From Cylindrotheca closterium (taxonomy: Eukaryota; Bacillariophyta; Bacillariophyceae; Bacillariales; Bacillariaceae): DNA of 64,000 nucleotides. Positions 9,645 to 20,986 of the stretch are shown piece by piece (the first letter of the stretch is position 1; each line of letters begins with the position of its first letter). The notes under the pieces were generated by a model that was given only the letters and a program-made list of their open reading frames with translations, was not told the origin of the DNA and made no database searches. Where the stretch lies: positions 248,001-312,000 of the forward strand of contig CAKOGP040001858.1 in NCBI GenBank assembly GCA_933822405.4, given 5' to 3'. The translations under genes and the position numbers were made by a program.

Positions 9645-11591
9645 ATGAATCCAACGCAAAACATTCTTCTACTAGCATTCTGCGCCATCTTCTCCTTACA
9701 AGCAGAATCTGCTGTTGTCGTTGTCGATGAAGTCAGCAGCAGCACGACAACGACAGACGAAGAGAGCAATTTACATGGCACTGGATGGGCCACAGCTGCG
9801 CACATACCGATTGATGGCGAAGAAGAAGACGGCGAAACAGACGGTGATTTTACATTTGCGTCCATGTATTCGGAAGAAAAGAGACGAAGCATTCTTGTGG
9901 GCTTTGACTCTGCAGAAAACGAAGCGAGCTTTGTACGCAACAGACGGCAGCAGCGGTCTGGATCCGCCATTGTGGAGCACGAGTATGAATACACCAAAAC
10001 AGTAAGAATGGAAGTAACTGAAGATGAATATCAGGCCATGCTTGCAGCCCAAAAGGCAGAGGACAAAGACGCGACGGGCAACGGGATTCTATACATAGAA
10101 GAAGATGTATTGGTTCGCGCAGCTTTCCCAAAGCCCAATCCACAGGCAATAAGTCAACAAAAGCCACAACTAGAACAATCGCAAGAGCAATCATATCTAC
10201 GAGACAAAACTCATAGAAAACTACAAGAACGCGTGTCCTATGGTCTCGATATGGTCCAAGGGTTTGATTACATTCCTCCTGCGAGTGAAGCTCGGCAATG
10301 CCAAGTAAAGATTTGCATTGTGGATTCGGGACTGCACGTGAATCACTATGACATTCCTTACACCCGAGGGTCACCCTATGTGGACGGAGAGGAGTTTGGT
10401 CTGCCGAGCAATCAATACTGGTATAATCCAAATTCTCGAACAGACCATGGAACCGGCATTGCTGGTATCATTGCAGCTCGAGGTGGCAACGGTGCTGGAA
10501 CTTTGGGCATTGTTTCGCAGGGACCAGAAGCTTCCAAAGTTTGTTTGCTGAATGCTCGTATTTTTGCCGATGACGATTACACGACGACCAGTGGATTTGT
10601 CTTGCAAGCTGCCGAATGGTGTGCGAACAAGGGTGCCAATATCATCAATCTGAGTTTGGCATCTCCGGCAGCGACCAATTCGGACCGGTATACCTACCAA
10701 GAACTCTACAATAGGGGAATCTTGTTGATTGCGGCTGCTGGAAATAGTGGTACGGACGAATACAACTACCCCGCATCTTTGGACTCTGTTATTAGTGTTG
10801 GATCCATTGGCCAAGACCGCAAACAGTCTGGCTTTTCGCAGACCAACAACCGCATCGAGTTGGTGGCACCTGGTCATGAGATCTATTCCACTTCGGGAGA
10901 CGACATGGATTTTTTCACTGGCACTAGTTTTGCCACACCGTATGTGGCAGGAGTTGCCGCCAAGATTTGGGCCGCTCATCCCTACTGCAGCAACCGACAG
11001 ATTCGCGAAGCCCTCCAGAAATCGGCGCAAGCCTTGGGAACCAACCCCGTTCCGACCAGTCGATTCGGCTACGGCTTGATTCGAGCTCGGGCAGCAAACG
11101 AGTACATACAAGAGAAAATGTATTGGCCCTGTGGTGACGTCCCAGTGCCCTCACCAGGGCCTACACTGCCTCCTACCAAACAGCCCACTCGACACCCCAC
11201 CAGAGGTCCCACACCAGGTCCCACTTTTCCACCACAAGAGGGCGTGAGCAATCCTATCGAATCAGCATCCCCTCAAGTGACGGAAGGGGATCCAGATGCT
11301 CATTGTCAGGTGGAGTTGACCTATTGTGACGGAGACTTTACAACTCTGGGTGATTTGAGTACACAGGTATCGGCGGCTGGAGTCAATATCACCACGGCGA
11401 CGAGAGTCGTTCGAATATGCTGCTTGGGCCTATCGTGTCAGAATATGGAAGGTCATAAACGAGGGGTCTGTGTGGGTCCAAATCACTTTAGTTCAGCTAC
11501 CACTATCAGCGGCGGATCATGGTGGAAGTCCTCCTTTTTGGTGGTTCCATTATGTGCTACTGCCCGGCTGATACTCTTTGGATTGGTCTAA
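9645..11591 (+). CDS. Subtilisin-like protease (S8) with hydrophobic C-terminal tail (S8 copy 2)
   Basis: Single exon, 648 residues. Signal peptide ILLLAFCAIFSLQAESA is followed by an acidic stretch, an I9-like propeptide (ILVGFDS to YIEEDVLV), then the S8 domain. Catalytic residues are Asp227 (CIVDSG), His268 (DHGTGIAG) and Ser428 (GTSFATPYVAG), with oxyanion Asn in AAAGNSG. A short PTxxPT linker precedes the Cys region. Here the knottin-like pattern is altered: C-x6-C is kept, but about 30 residues separate it from the CC pair, and the final CRGG motif is absent. Instead the protein ends in a hydrophobic segment of about 20 residues (SSFLVVP to LILFGLV) after small residues SGGS, which suggests GPI or membrane anchoring. 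It is therefore predicted to be surface bound while its paralogues are secreted. No introns. Confidence 0.88.
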   Translation: MNPTQNILLLAFCAIFSLQAESAVVVVDEVSSSTTTTDEESNLHGTGWATAAHIPIDGEEEDGETDGDFTFASMYSEEKRRSILVGFDSAENEASFVRNRRQQRSGSAIVEHEYEYTKTVRMEVTEDEYQAMLAAQKAEDKDATGNGILYIEEDVLVRAAFPKPNPQAISQQKPQLEQSQEQSYLRDKTHRKLQERVSYGLDMVQGFDYIPPASEARQCQVKICIVDSGLHVNHYDIPYTRGSPYVDGEEFGLPSNQYWYNPNSRTDHGTGIAGIIAARGGNGAGTLGIVSQGPEASKVCLLNARIFADDDYTTTSGFVLQAAEWCANKGANIINLSLASPAATNSDRYTYQELYNRGILLIAAAGNSGTDEYNYPASLDSVISVGSIGQDRKQSGFSQTNNRIELVAPGHEIYSTSGDDMDFFTGTSFATPYVAGVAAKIWAAHPYCSNRQIREALQKSAQALGTNPVPTSRFGYGLIRARAANEYIQEKMYWPCGDVPVPSPGPTLPPTKQPTRHPTRGPTPGPTFPPQEGVSNPIESASPQVTEGDPDAHCQVELTYCDGDFTTLGDLSTQVSAAGVNITTATRVVRICCLGLSCQNMEGHKRGVCVGPNHFSSATTISGGSWWKSSFLVVPLCATARLILFGLV

Positions 11592-12478
11592 CTAGGCTAT
11601 TTCTTGCTATTTCACTAGCTTTTAAAGCAACAGCACTTGTATATTTTACTACAGCAGTATTTATTTCATGTCATGGGTATGAACAAACTGGCCGAACGAG
11701 AAGGAAGAAAGACATGGCATGATATTATTCCGCATGGATTCGTATCCAATATACATTTGTTGAAAAAGACTGCATTCGTTCTATATTCATGATCCACACG
11801 ACTATCCCAAACATCCGCACACGGTAGCTTTTAAAATACTGTGCAAAAAGGTATATGCTGAATGGTAGGTACTCTTTGCATATTGATCATGTCCATCATT
11901 CCTGTCATTGAATCTATAGGAGAGAATAAGTCCACGATGATAATTGCGCATCCCTCAGCTCATCGTGACGACTACGACCGTTGAACGAGTCAGATTGCAT
12001 TGTTATTGGCAACCCTTTCTTTCATATCCTTGTATCATTGTAAATACAGCAGCATATTTTATGTTGAAGCATTATTAATATAAGACCAAGTATCATTCTG
12101 CCGATACTCTACTGTAATACTCATCTGTTGTCCGTATCATTCCAATTTTGGTGGCGCAAGAAGTTTCAAAATTCAAAACGCATGACAGTTGAATCATGAT
12201 CTGTCGTGTGCACATTTTGTTTTTGTCGAGTTTGGAGGCGAAGTTTGAAATTTCCATAAGTAAGGAAAAACTGCTTGTGACGAAGCACGTGCAAATGCAC
12301 ACCAAGAAAGCCGCACCAAGTTCAACTCCTCATAATGAAAACAAAACAATAAAACAAGAACCAAAAACGGGAACGCGATACAAGAGAAGAATTAGCAAGA
12401 CACCACACTAGGCTTGTGTCACTCATCTTTCTTTTTATTCCTTTCTTCCCCTCCCATTGAGCGAGCATCAGCATCATT
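11592..12478. other. Intergenic region between S8 copies 2 and 3
   Basis: About 0.9 kb, AT-rich, without a supported gene. Short frames on both strands have no signal peptide or domain. Confidence 0.5.
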
Positions 12479-14350
12479 ATGATGGTCCGACATTCTCATT
12501 CAATGATTGTACTATTATCACAAGTGCTGTTAGGCTGTCTATTAGCTTCCGTTGCTAATTGCGAGCTCTTTGATTTTTTTGACGGTGGCGTGGATCGTAC
12601 CGACACTATAGACACCGCACAGCAATCTTCTTATTATAATCCACAAGAAGCTGGTGGTGGTGGTGGTGGTGGTGGTGGTGGTGATGACGAAGAAATGATC
12701 AAAATCATGGTTGGCTTTCGAGACAAAGGAGACGGAAACAATTACAAACGGAATCAACGAATGCAAAGTCGAGATGGGAGTTCCAAGTCCAAGATTACCT
12801 ACGAATTCCAGAATACCAATGGGATGGCCATGGAAGTGACGAGAGCAGAGTTTGAACAAATGAAACAAGATCCTGCCTTTAGTACGGTCGAAGAAGACGT
12901 GGAAGTTCGAGTAGCGACTCCCGCGACTCCTACTGCCAACAACAACACCATGGAAGCTCACGAACGATGGCTGGCCGAAGCAAGGTCCTATGGACTCGCA
13001 ATGACTCAAGCCGATCAAGCCATTCCAGTCCCACCTTCGGAATGGTCCCAATGCGTTGCTTACATGTGCATTGTCGATTCAGGAGTCTATGTCAATCACA
13101 ATGATATTCCGTACAATCGCAACGATGGATATACGGATGGGTCAGCCTTTGGTCAAGCTGCGGGGGATCAATGGTGGAACCCCATCAAGACGCCGCATGG
13201 TACAAATGTAGCAGGAATCATGTTTGCAACCGGGGGCAATGATGCGGGAATGGTGGGAGTCATTCCACAACATCCCTCGCAATCCAAAGTGTGTCTGCGA
13301 GTCGCCAAGGTATTTCCGAATGGACAGGAAGTCACTTCGGTATCTGCCATTCTACAAGGTAAGCAGAAACAGTTTTTTGAGGATTGCTATTGTTCTTGGT
13401 CTGATTGCTGTTCTTATGACTAATAATATAAATTGCTACTTTGTTACATTTCCTCAGCCGTCGAATGGTGCGCTTCTGTAACCGCGCGGAACAACAAGCC
13501 CATGGTGATCAATCTTTCCTTGGCCACGGATATCAAAACCAGTACAGAAGAGCGAGTCTATCAACGAGTTTACGACCAGGGTGTGCTAATAGTAGGGGCT
13601 GCCGGCAATTTGGGAAATGCCAAAGTCTCCTACCCGGCCAGTCATCGCTCGGTAATGTCCGTGGGCAGTGTCAGTTCCAACAAGCAACGGTCTTCCTTTT
13701 CGCAATACAACGACTTTTTGGAAATTGTTGGACCTGGAACCGACATTCTAGCGACCAATGCGGATGGATCGAGCATTGGTACCCTATCGGGAACTTCCTT
13801 TGCGGCTCCCTATGTGGCAGCGATTGCCGCCAGGATTTGGGCGAGGAATCCTCATTGCAGCAACGAACAAGTTCGATCCTCTCTACGAGATAGTGCTATC
13901 CGACTAGGAAATGGAGTGCCCAATCAAGAGTATGGTTACGGACTAGTCCAAGCCGTCGCTGCCTACAATAATTTGGTCAACAAGAATTGCAACAAGCCCA
14001 CACCCGCTCCAACACCTTACCCGACCACGCCACCCACTCCACCTCCAACTCCCGGGCCTACACTATCTCCATCCAAAATGCCCACCAATGTTCCTTCGAT
14101 GGAACCAACTGCGGCACCCAGTATAGAACCGACGGAAACCTGTCAACAACGATTGTTTTCGTGCGAACGCGACGAAGATTGTTGTCGGGGATTGGTCTGT
14201 GCCATTGATTCCCTCGAGACGACTGAAAATTGGGTTTGTAGGGCAAGTACAGATTCGGGAATGCGGAACAAGCCAAGATTGAGTCAAATGGACAATAGCC
14301 AATGTCGGGGTGGATTTGCCGGTGGTTGTTCTAAATATGATTCCTGGTAG
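12479..14350 (+). CDS. Secreted subtilisin-like protease (S8) with knottin-like Cys domain (S8 copy 3)
   Basis: Two exons, 12479-13358 and 13458-14350; the 99-nt GT-AG intron (phase 1) restores ILQ-AVEWC as in intronless paralogues. 590 residues. Signal peptide IVLLSQVLLGCLLASVANC, then a run of Gly from GGT repeats (12652-12682), an I9-like propeptide (IMVGF to VEEDVEV) and the S8 domain. Catalytic residues are Asp200 (CIVDSGVY), His240 (PHGTNVAG) and Ser407 (GTSFAAPYVA), with oxyanion Asn in GAAGNLG. A linker rich in PTP and PSxxPT leads to the Cys domain, C-x6-C-x5-CC-x4-C-x12-C, followed by CRGGFAGGC near the end. It shares the single-intron structure with the copy at 46793-48646 on the other strand, which makes these two likely sister genes. 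Confidence 0.92.
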
Positions 14351-14862
14351 AATAGAAATGATCCGCATATGCCTGCAATCATGATTACTTTGATGAGGAG
14401 ACGTGAGAAAGACTTGGTGTCTTTTTTGCTTAGTGTTAAAAACGATATAGAAGATAGAATGGATTTATTAGCTAATTATTGCTTGGACAGACAACTGATA
14501 GTCCTAGGGATGCTATTCTGGTACCAGGTACCATAATGACACCAGTAGGTCCAATCCATATTCTACCCGTGCCGGTATTCGTATTGCCTTCAACCGATCC
14601 GACGAAATGAAGTACAACATTGACTGGTCCGACTAAAGGAAAATTCATTCTTGTGAAACACTACATGCCGCGCGTGCTCGCACCTTTCGGCATGCACTTT
14701 TATTTTCATTTCGCCAAAAAATCCAAGCACATGCGCATGTCGGGAAATAATATCAAAAGTGGCTTCCATCGTTTTTCTGTGAGACCCTAATATAGTAATA
14801 CTGTGAAGAGAGGAGATTTGGAATACTGCGCCTCAAGCTTACCAAAGATACCATATGCAAAG
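14351..14862. other. Intergenic region between S8 copies 3 and 4
   Basis: No gene seen. A frame continuous with S8 copy 4 reaches back to an ATG at 14803, but the 20 added residues precede the hydrophobic signal and are absent in paralogues. Confidence 0.5.
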
Positions 14863-16731
14863 ATGATCTTAAGGCACACAAACTTATTCCAATTCTTGAT
14901 ACTGCAAAGTCTCCTTCTCAGTCACTTATTATTAACTGCTCAAGCACAAGAGCAAGAAGACGAAGAAGAGTATGTGCGAGTGTTGGTAGGATTTCACGAC
15001 GTGCAACAAGAGAAGGAATACGTTCGTAGACAACGAATGCAGCCACGTACTGCTGGACGTCCAAAATCCAAGATCAACTATACATTCAAACAGACAGAAG
15101 CCCTGGCCATGCAAGTCACTCTTTCGGAACTGGAAGAAATGAAGAAGGATTCTCGCTTCAGCTACATTGAAGACGATGTCTTGGTTCCAGTTGCTGGGTT
15201 TTCCAACCCCACGAACGTTACTGCTCTTGTCGAAGAGACGCACCGCCAACTGGCCGAAGCTACAAACTATGGTATTGAATTGACACAAGCCAATCGGATC
15301 ATCAGTCCAGATCCTGATTATCAAGAGTGTGCAGTCTACGCCTGTGTGGTGGATTCCGGAGTCTTTATTGACAATGCGGACATACCCTATTCCAGAGGAG
15401 ATGGTTATGTAGATGGTGCAACATTTGGGGATGCAGTGGGGCAAGACTGGTACTATCCAAGAGGAACTAGTCATGGAACATATGTCGGTGTAAGTACTAC
15501 AGATTGGTTCCTTTTGTGAATGAATAATCTACCAATCAATCGAAATTGCATTGAAGATGATTATGATGAATGATTGTATTGAATCCTTGATATCGATTGT
15601 TTCAGTGACCCTCATTGTTTGTAACAACTCATCATCTTGCTTCTATTGGTCTTTTAGGGAATTATGATTGCACAAGGTGGAAATGACAGGGGCGTAGTTG
15701 GAGTCATTCCTCAGGGACCTCAACGGAGTAATGTTTGTTTGCGTGTTGCCAAGGTGGTTCCCGATGGGGAAGGAGTTGCATTCGTTTCCTCGTTGCTAGA
15801 AGGTATGTTGATAGAGTGACAAGAGGAAAAATCAATCCTTCGACCATTGCGCACCCACACACCTATCTCATCTATGCCTTCCTCATCTTTCACTTCCACT
15901 CACCCCTCCATGTACCTAGCTTCCGAATGGTGTGCCCAAGAAGCTGGTGGAAAGCCACTAGTGATCAATCTATCCTTTGCTCTTGGATTTGAAACGGCAC
16001 CAGAAGCGGCTATTTACAATAGACTCTACGATCAAGGAGCCTTGATTGTGGCCGCCGCTGGAAATGCGGGCGGTACCGAACTGATGTATCCAGCATCTCA
16101 CGATTCGGTGATATCAGTGGCAGCCATAGATGCGGGATCTCGGCGCACTGACTTTTCACAATACAATGACAAAATAGAACTATCCGCTCCTGGGATGGAC
16201 ATTCAAGTCTTGCAGGCACAAACCAACGAAATCAAGGTTACTCGCGGGACTTCCTTGGCCAGTCCCTTTGTGGCTGGACTTGCGGCCAGAGTATGGGCTG
16301 CTGTTCCTCGTTGCAGCAATAAGCAAGTTCGACAAGCACTGCGGGACACCGCACGTCGATTGGGCAGTGGGGTGCCCAATCGCGAATACGGGTATGGATT
16401 GATTCAGGCTCGGGATGCTCGCGATTTGTTGGTGAATTCAGGCTGCAACGCAAAAGAACCTACCAGCTCTCCTAGTATGACACCATCTGCATCTCCATCA
16501 GCTGTACCGAGTCCATTGCCTTCGCAAAATCCAAGTGTTAGTTGTTTGGGTTATCTGGAGTCCTGCAATAGTCTGAATGTGTGTTGTGAGGGGTTTCGCT
16601 GTGCAAGGATGACGGATAGTTTGGACGATTCCTTGGTGTGCCGTCGGGATACATTCTCGCAAAGTCGCCCTCGATTAGGTTCCACGGATGAAAAAGTTTG
16701 TCGTGGGGGATATGGTGGTGGATGCGCGTAG
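14863..16731 (+). CDS. Secreted subtilisin-like protease (S8) with knottin-like Cys domain (S8 copy 4)
   Basis: Three exons, 14863-15489, 15658-15802 and 15920-16731; introns of 168 nt (phase 0) and 117 nt (phase 1), both GT-AG. 527 residues. The start was chosen so that MILRHTNLFQFLIL begins the signal peptide, matching paralogues that start MIIR. Propeptide EYVRVLVGFHD to YIEDDVLV. Asp164 (CVVDSG), His204 (SHGTYVGG) and Ser369 (GTSLASPFVAG) form the triad; oxyanion Asn in AAAGNAG. Intron 1 falls just after the catalytic-His motif. The 145-nt middle exon (GIMIAQGGN to SSLLE) is the same length in all four three-exon copies. A short PS-rich linker leads to C-x6-C-x5-CC-x4-C-x12-C and ends CRGGYGGGC. 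Predicted extracellular endopeptidase. Confidence 0.92.
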
Positions 16732-18464
16732 TACCGTGGTCGTTTGCAGAGAGGATGGCAACAGGAGGCCAGCTGGAGTTAATGGCAAGCTTGCCTCGTG
16801 CTGGAGCTGGACGAATGAATTTGCGAAAGCCGACAACGAATGATCAGTTTTCTTTGAATTCGGATGTATTATTAAATAGTATACAAGGCTAGTATACATG
16901 TTAAGATAAGATTAAAAATAACAAAACTATAAGTTGAGGTTTTATTTCTAAAAGTATAGTCGGGATACAAAAAAGGCGAACACTTTTACGGGTCGCTCCG
17001 CGATCCGCATATATTATTGAATATTCCATTCATCCGTATGCGACCGCATAATCCAAACATAATATGCATACCTTCTAGTATGATGGCAATTCGTCCGTTT
17101 GATTGGCAGTTGCTGTGGACGTGTCTAATGTGATGTGTTTAACCATATGGATACTCTTAGATGGTTTAACTTGGATTTGGATCTATCGAAGTACTTTCAC
17201 GTTAAATCCTGCGCGCAGCTATAGTAGACGCCGATCATTGTCACAATGACAATGTTAATATATCGTATCCTGTCTCGTTGTGATATGTCATGGGAGAAAA
17301 TTGTTGCGTAGTTACAACTGGGAACCCGCTGAGTTCCTGGAACTACCATGCAAAATCGCTCATCATCATTCAGGCGCCCTCTTGAGTTTCAAGGCGGGTT
17401 GTTGAAAAAACAGCCACATTTCTTATTACTCTTTCGTGTGTCCTCTTGAGCACTCTTTGGAGGAGGCTTGCGGGTGTGGAGAATTGTCGCCAAGTGATCC
17501 CTGCTTGGTGCTCCTACTGCTTGTGAACGCATGGTGTTGTATCAGCTACAGTTGCAATTGCTTTCATATGCTGCACCCCTTGATATCGGAAATAATTTGA
17601 CATAAAGGCTATATACTTCTCATTTCTTGCACTTTGCCTTCATCGGCTGCATCGCCTTGAAGTCTCAGACTATTATGTTCGGGCCAGATTCGGTTTGAAT
17701 CAATTCATTCCTCTTTCTTTCACTCTGCACACTGGACTGCAGCGCTCGTTTATGATATGCTGATTTGCGAAGCCAAGAACCGTCAGCCAAGAGATGGTGG
17801 CAAGACAATAGTACGATTCCCCTTGCTGGTAACACTGACTCCAGCATCCAGCTTGTTCGTATCAACAATCATGTTTGTAGATCGTTGGCAAAATGAAAGT
17901 TTCTTCGTCTGCTTCAGCACCTATCTATCTTTTTCATCATTTGATGGGGACTCGGCGGTTGGGCAGCCACCACACCACCACCACCACCACCACCAGCCAG
18001 TATACTAGCCCCCCTGTGGCTTCACCTCGTTGAATTATAAGAAAAAACATCACAATTGCAAGCTGCCTCGGGCAGCTTGGCATCGTCATTTTGGTTTTGC
18101 TCTCCTGTTCTTGGTGTTATTTGTTGTTCGCTTGGGGAAACTTGTTGAAACAATATGGTGTTGAAAGATTGACTCGGTTCACGATTTTGTGTATAGGGTC
18201 ATCCATCAGTTTGTGTAAAAACGGGTTACTTTGGTGACGAATACGATCAATAGGGCTTATTCTGTCGTGTGACCGAAAAAGTCATACACTACGTACTGCG
18301 TATCATAGCGCACCGAATTTTGGCCGTCGATCGTCTCTCATCAATATTACTGTATTCCTCAAATTCAAACCTTCGCTTGTTTTTCACATCTTTTTCAAGC
18401 TTTTTTGTGTTCACATATCTGTATACATACATACACAGGACTAACCCAATCAACCAGAACTATC
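16732..18464. other. Long intergenic region
   Basis: 1.7 kb without a supported gene. Contains a (CCA)n run at about 17966-17996. The short frames seen are low complexity or lack any domain. The end should contain the promoter of the decayed gene at 18465. Confidence 0.5.
17966..17996 (+). repeat. (CCA)n microsatellite
   Basis: About ten consecutive CCA units with one CACA interruption, in intergenic DNA. Confidence 0.85.
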
Positions 18465-19080
18465 ATGAAGACTAGTACTCTCTACTTCCTCACCTGCGCC
18501 TTGCTACTTCTTGATGGCGCTGCTGCCCAATGCTCCTTGTGTCCTGGTGGATTCTCTGCAATTGGAAGCCTCAGCGCTGCATTGTTTCCCACAACCAACG
18601 ATCTGACACTGACTGCAATTCCGTTGTTGATACCGCATCAACGCTGTAATTGACTATGCTGCTTTTTGCTGTTGCGATGTCAGACCCAACGCCAACTCTT
18701 GCAAATTCTGTGACGATTTCGCCATTGATGTCAACCAATCCTACCCACCACATCTCACCAATGGGGCCATCACTACTTGCAGACAAGCAAAGACTTTGTC
18801 ATGATACATCTCTGCCAATGATATTGTTTGCCCAACTTTCATCAACATTGGATTTGAAAGCTGTTGTCAGCCCCCCACCATTCCTCCCACCAGAGTTCCA
18901 ACTGTCACCAGGCCACCAACCCCTGAACCAAGACCTGAACCAACCCCTATCCCAACACCTGAACCAACACCTGAACCAAGACCTGAACCAACTCCTTTGC
19001 CAACACCTGAACCAACCCCTGAACCAACTCCTTTCCCAACACCTGAACCAACACCTGAACCAACCCCTGAACTAACTCCT

Positions 19081-20052
19081 TGTCAAATATAAGGTATTAT
19101 GGAATCGAACCGCTGCGCCTACCAGGCTACCTTAATCTGACTAGTCCAATTCTAAGTATCTAATACACGTTCCAACATCCTCCCTTATTTGATACTTAGA
19201 TATAGCTGTTGGCTAAAACAGCCAGTCTGGTCCTCAAAAATGTGACAAGCTGGTTCTGACCCAGCTACCGGTATATCCTATCTATTTGTCACTCCTGAAG
19301 ACCACTTTTAATCCATATAAACCTGGATTTTCCACAAGTACTTTGTTAGTCCCAACAGTACTTCATTAGTTCTTACACGCGCACGTGAATTCCCAACACA
19401 CTCCTTCGAGCGATGGATCGTGCATGTGATTCATTCGATCGGACATTCTGTCTGTCCGTCTGTTGTCGGCCCTTATTCAATTGTTCGTTTTACTCACTCC
19501 TTTGAGCCCCTATTCTCCAGGGATTTGAACCCTTGACCTCAGCCTTGTCTCTTATCTTGAGACCTCCTATCTTTTGCAGTCTATCTACTGCAGCTAGGTA
19601 CTGAAACTCAGTATATCACACCATGTTGGCTAAAACAGCCAGTCTGGTCCTCAAAAATGTGACAAGCTGGTTCTGACCCAGCTACCGGTATATCCTATCT
19701 ATTTGTCACTCCTGAAGACCACTTTTAATCCATATAAACCTGGATTTTCCACAAGTACTTTGTTAGTCCCAACAGTACTTCATTAGTTCTTACACGCGCA
19801 CGTGAATTCCCAACAATAGCCCTTCAGCCTTGCACACCCATTTCTGGTGTCGAAACCCCCACACGTCCATCTTTATCCTGTCGATGCAGACAGTCGGCAT
19901 TCATTTCTAAAATCAACAAGGGAAATGTGAATCGAGGACTCGATCCCATAATACCTTACCATGTCAAATATAAGGTATTACGGAATCGAACCGCTGCGCC
20001 TACCAGGCTACCTTAATCTGACTATTCTAAGTATCTAATACACGTTCCAACA
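19081..20052 (-). mobile_element. Outer miniature LTR element (TRIM-like), host of a second element
   Basis: Direct terminal repeats at 19081-19177 (97 bp) and 19962-20052 (91 bp) are nearly identical apart from a 6-bp indel and one substitution; both run TG...CA. Read on the minus strand, TGGTAAGGTATT follows the LTR directly (primer-binding-site position) and AAGGGAGGA abuts the other LTR (polypurine-tract position). No coding capacity. Flanks show ACTCCT on both sides, a possible 6-bp target duplication, but that hexamer recurs in the host Pro-Thr repeat, so it is weak evidence. Confidence 0.75.
19207..19815 (-). mobile_element. Inner miniature LTR element (TRIM) with identical LTRs
   Basis: Two 192-bp direct repeats (19207-19398 and 19624-19815) appear identical and begin TGTTGG and end CCAACA, a textbook LTR inverted terminus. 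The internal part is only 225 bp and non-coding. ATAGC flanks both ends as a 5-bp target duplication. On the minus strand TGGTGTGATATACTGAG follows the LTR at the primer-binding position. A purine-rich GAAGGAGTG lies next to the other LTR. Identical LTRs point to recent insertion. It sits inside the outer element, which must be older. Mobilisation would need proteins from an autonomous element elsewhere. Confidence 0.88.
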
Positions 20053-20391
20053 ACTCCTATCCCAACTCCTTTCCCAACACCTGAACCAACTCCTGAACCA
20101 ACACCGTTCCCAACTCCTTTCCCAACACCTGAACCAACCCCTGAACCAACTCCTTTCCCAACACCTGAACCAACCCCTGAACTAACTCCTATCCCAACTC
20201 CTGAACCAACACCTGAACCAACTCCTGAACCAACACCGTTCCCAACCCCTGAGCCAACTCTAGGTCCTACTTGCCGACCAACTTCTGCACCAGCTGTCCC
20301 TGCCACTCAATCTGGTGCCAAACAGGTGTCAGCAATAGCCACCCTTATTATTATTCTGGGAGTCTCTGCCTTGATACTAGTGCAGCCTTAG

Positions 20392-20986
20392 ATCAACAAT
20401 AAGTATGATAATCTCTCACGCATATTGATTTCCTGATTCTTACAGTAGAAAAACGATGATGTATATATAAAATTACTCAATATTGTATAATATATAATAC
20501 ACACGGTGTCATCGTTTTTTATTCTTGCTCCATTATTGAATTTTGATCGAATCAATATACCGGTATATACCAGGTATATACCAGGTATATATACCAATAT
20601 TCAATATTCGTATTGTTGATAGCCGACGTCGGCCAGACGCATTCATTGTCTTCCATGAAATATCAACATTATTATTGAAACTTGCAATATATTACAAAAT
20701 ATATTCGAATATTATAGTTGCACCGCAATCCCACACACCTATTCGAACCTCGCACCCATCGTCAATACCCACATATTCAATATTGAGATACTGTACCGGT
20801 ATATTATATTGTATTCATCATCATTCCAATAGTAACTCGCAGATAGATGCATATTCTTGATCGCATGCGATGAAGATCAATAATCTCTGCATTCAGTTTT
20901 CCTTTCACCAACATTATTATTGCTCTCTCCATCTCCAGTTCCTATCAGCAACATTTCTGTCGACAACTCTCAATAATATACTGACG
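20392..20986. other. AT-rich intergenic region
   Basis: Contains short palindromic TATACC/GGTATA repeats around 20555-20600 and no supported gene. Confidence 0.5.

Larger units (their letters stand above)
18465..20391 (+). pseudogene. Decayed gene for a secreted Cys-rich, Pro-Thr-linker, probably GPI-anchored protein
   Basis: The 5' end encodes a clean signal peptide (YFLTCALLLLDGAAAQ) and CSLCPGGFSAIGS, a start seen in a diatom family of surface proteins. After residue about 45 the coding sense moves to another frame (SDTDCNSVVDTAST) and then a third (IDYAAFCCCDV, SCKFCDDFAID), so two small indels are needed. A TGA near 18800 interrupts the third frame. That frame continues into (PTPEPTP)n, is interrupted by the LTR elements at 19081-20052, resumes in the same frame, and ends with a hydrophobic tail ([18 protein letters not shown]) suited to GPI anchoring. 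Frameshifts, a stop and an insertion together make this a pseudogene. A sequencing error could explain one change, hardly all of them. Confidence 0.8.
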
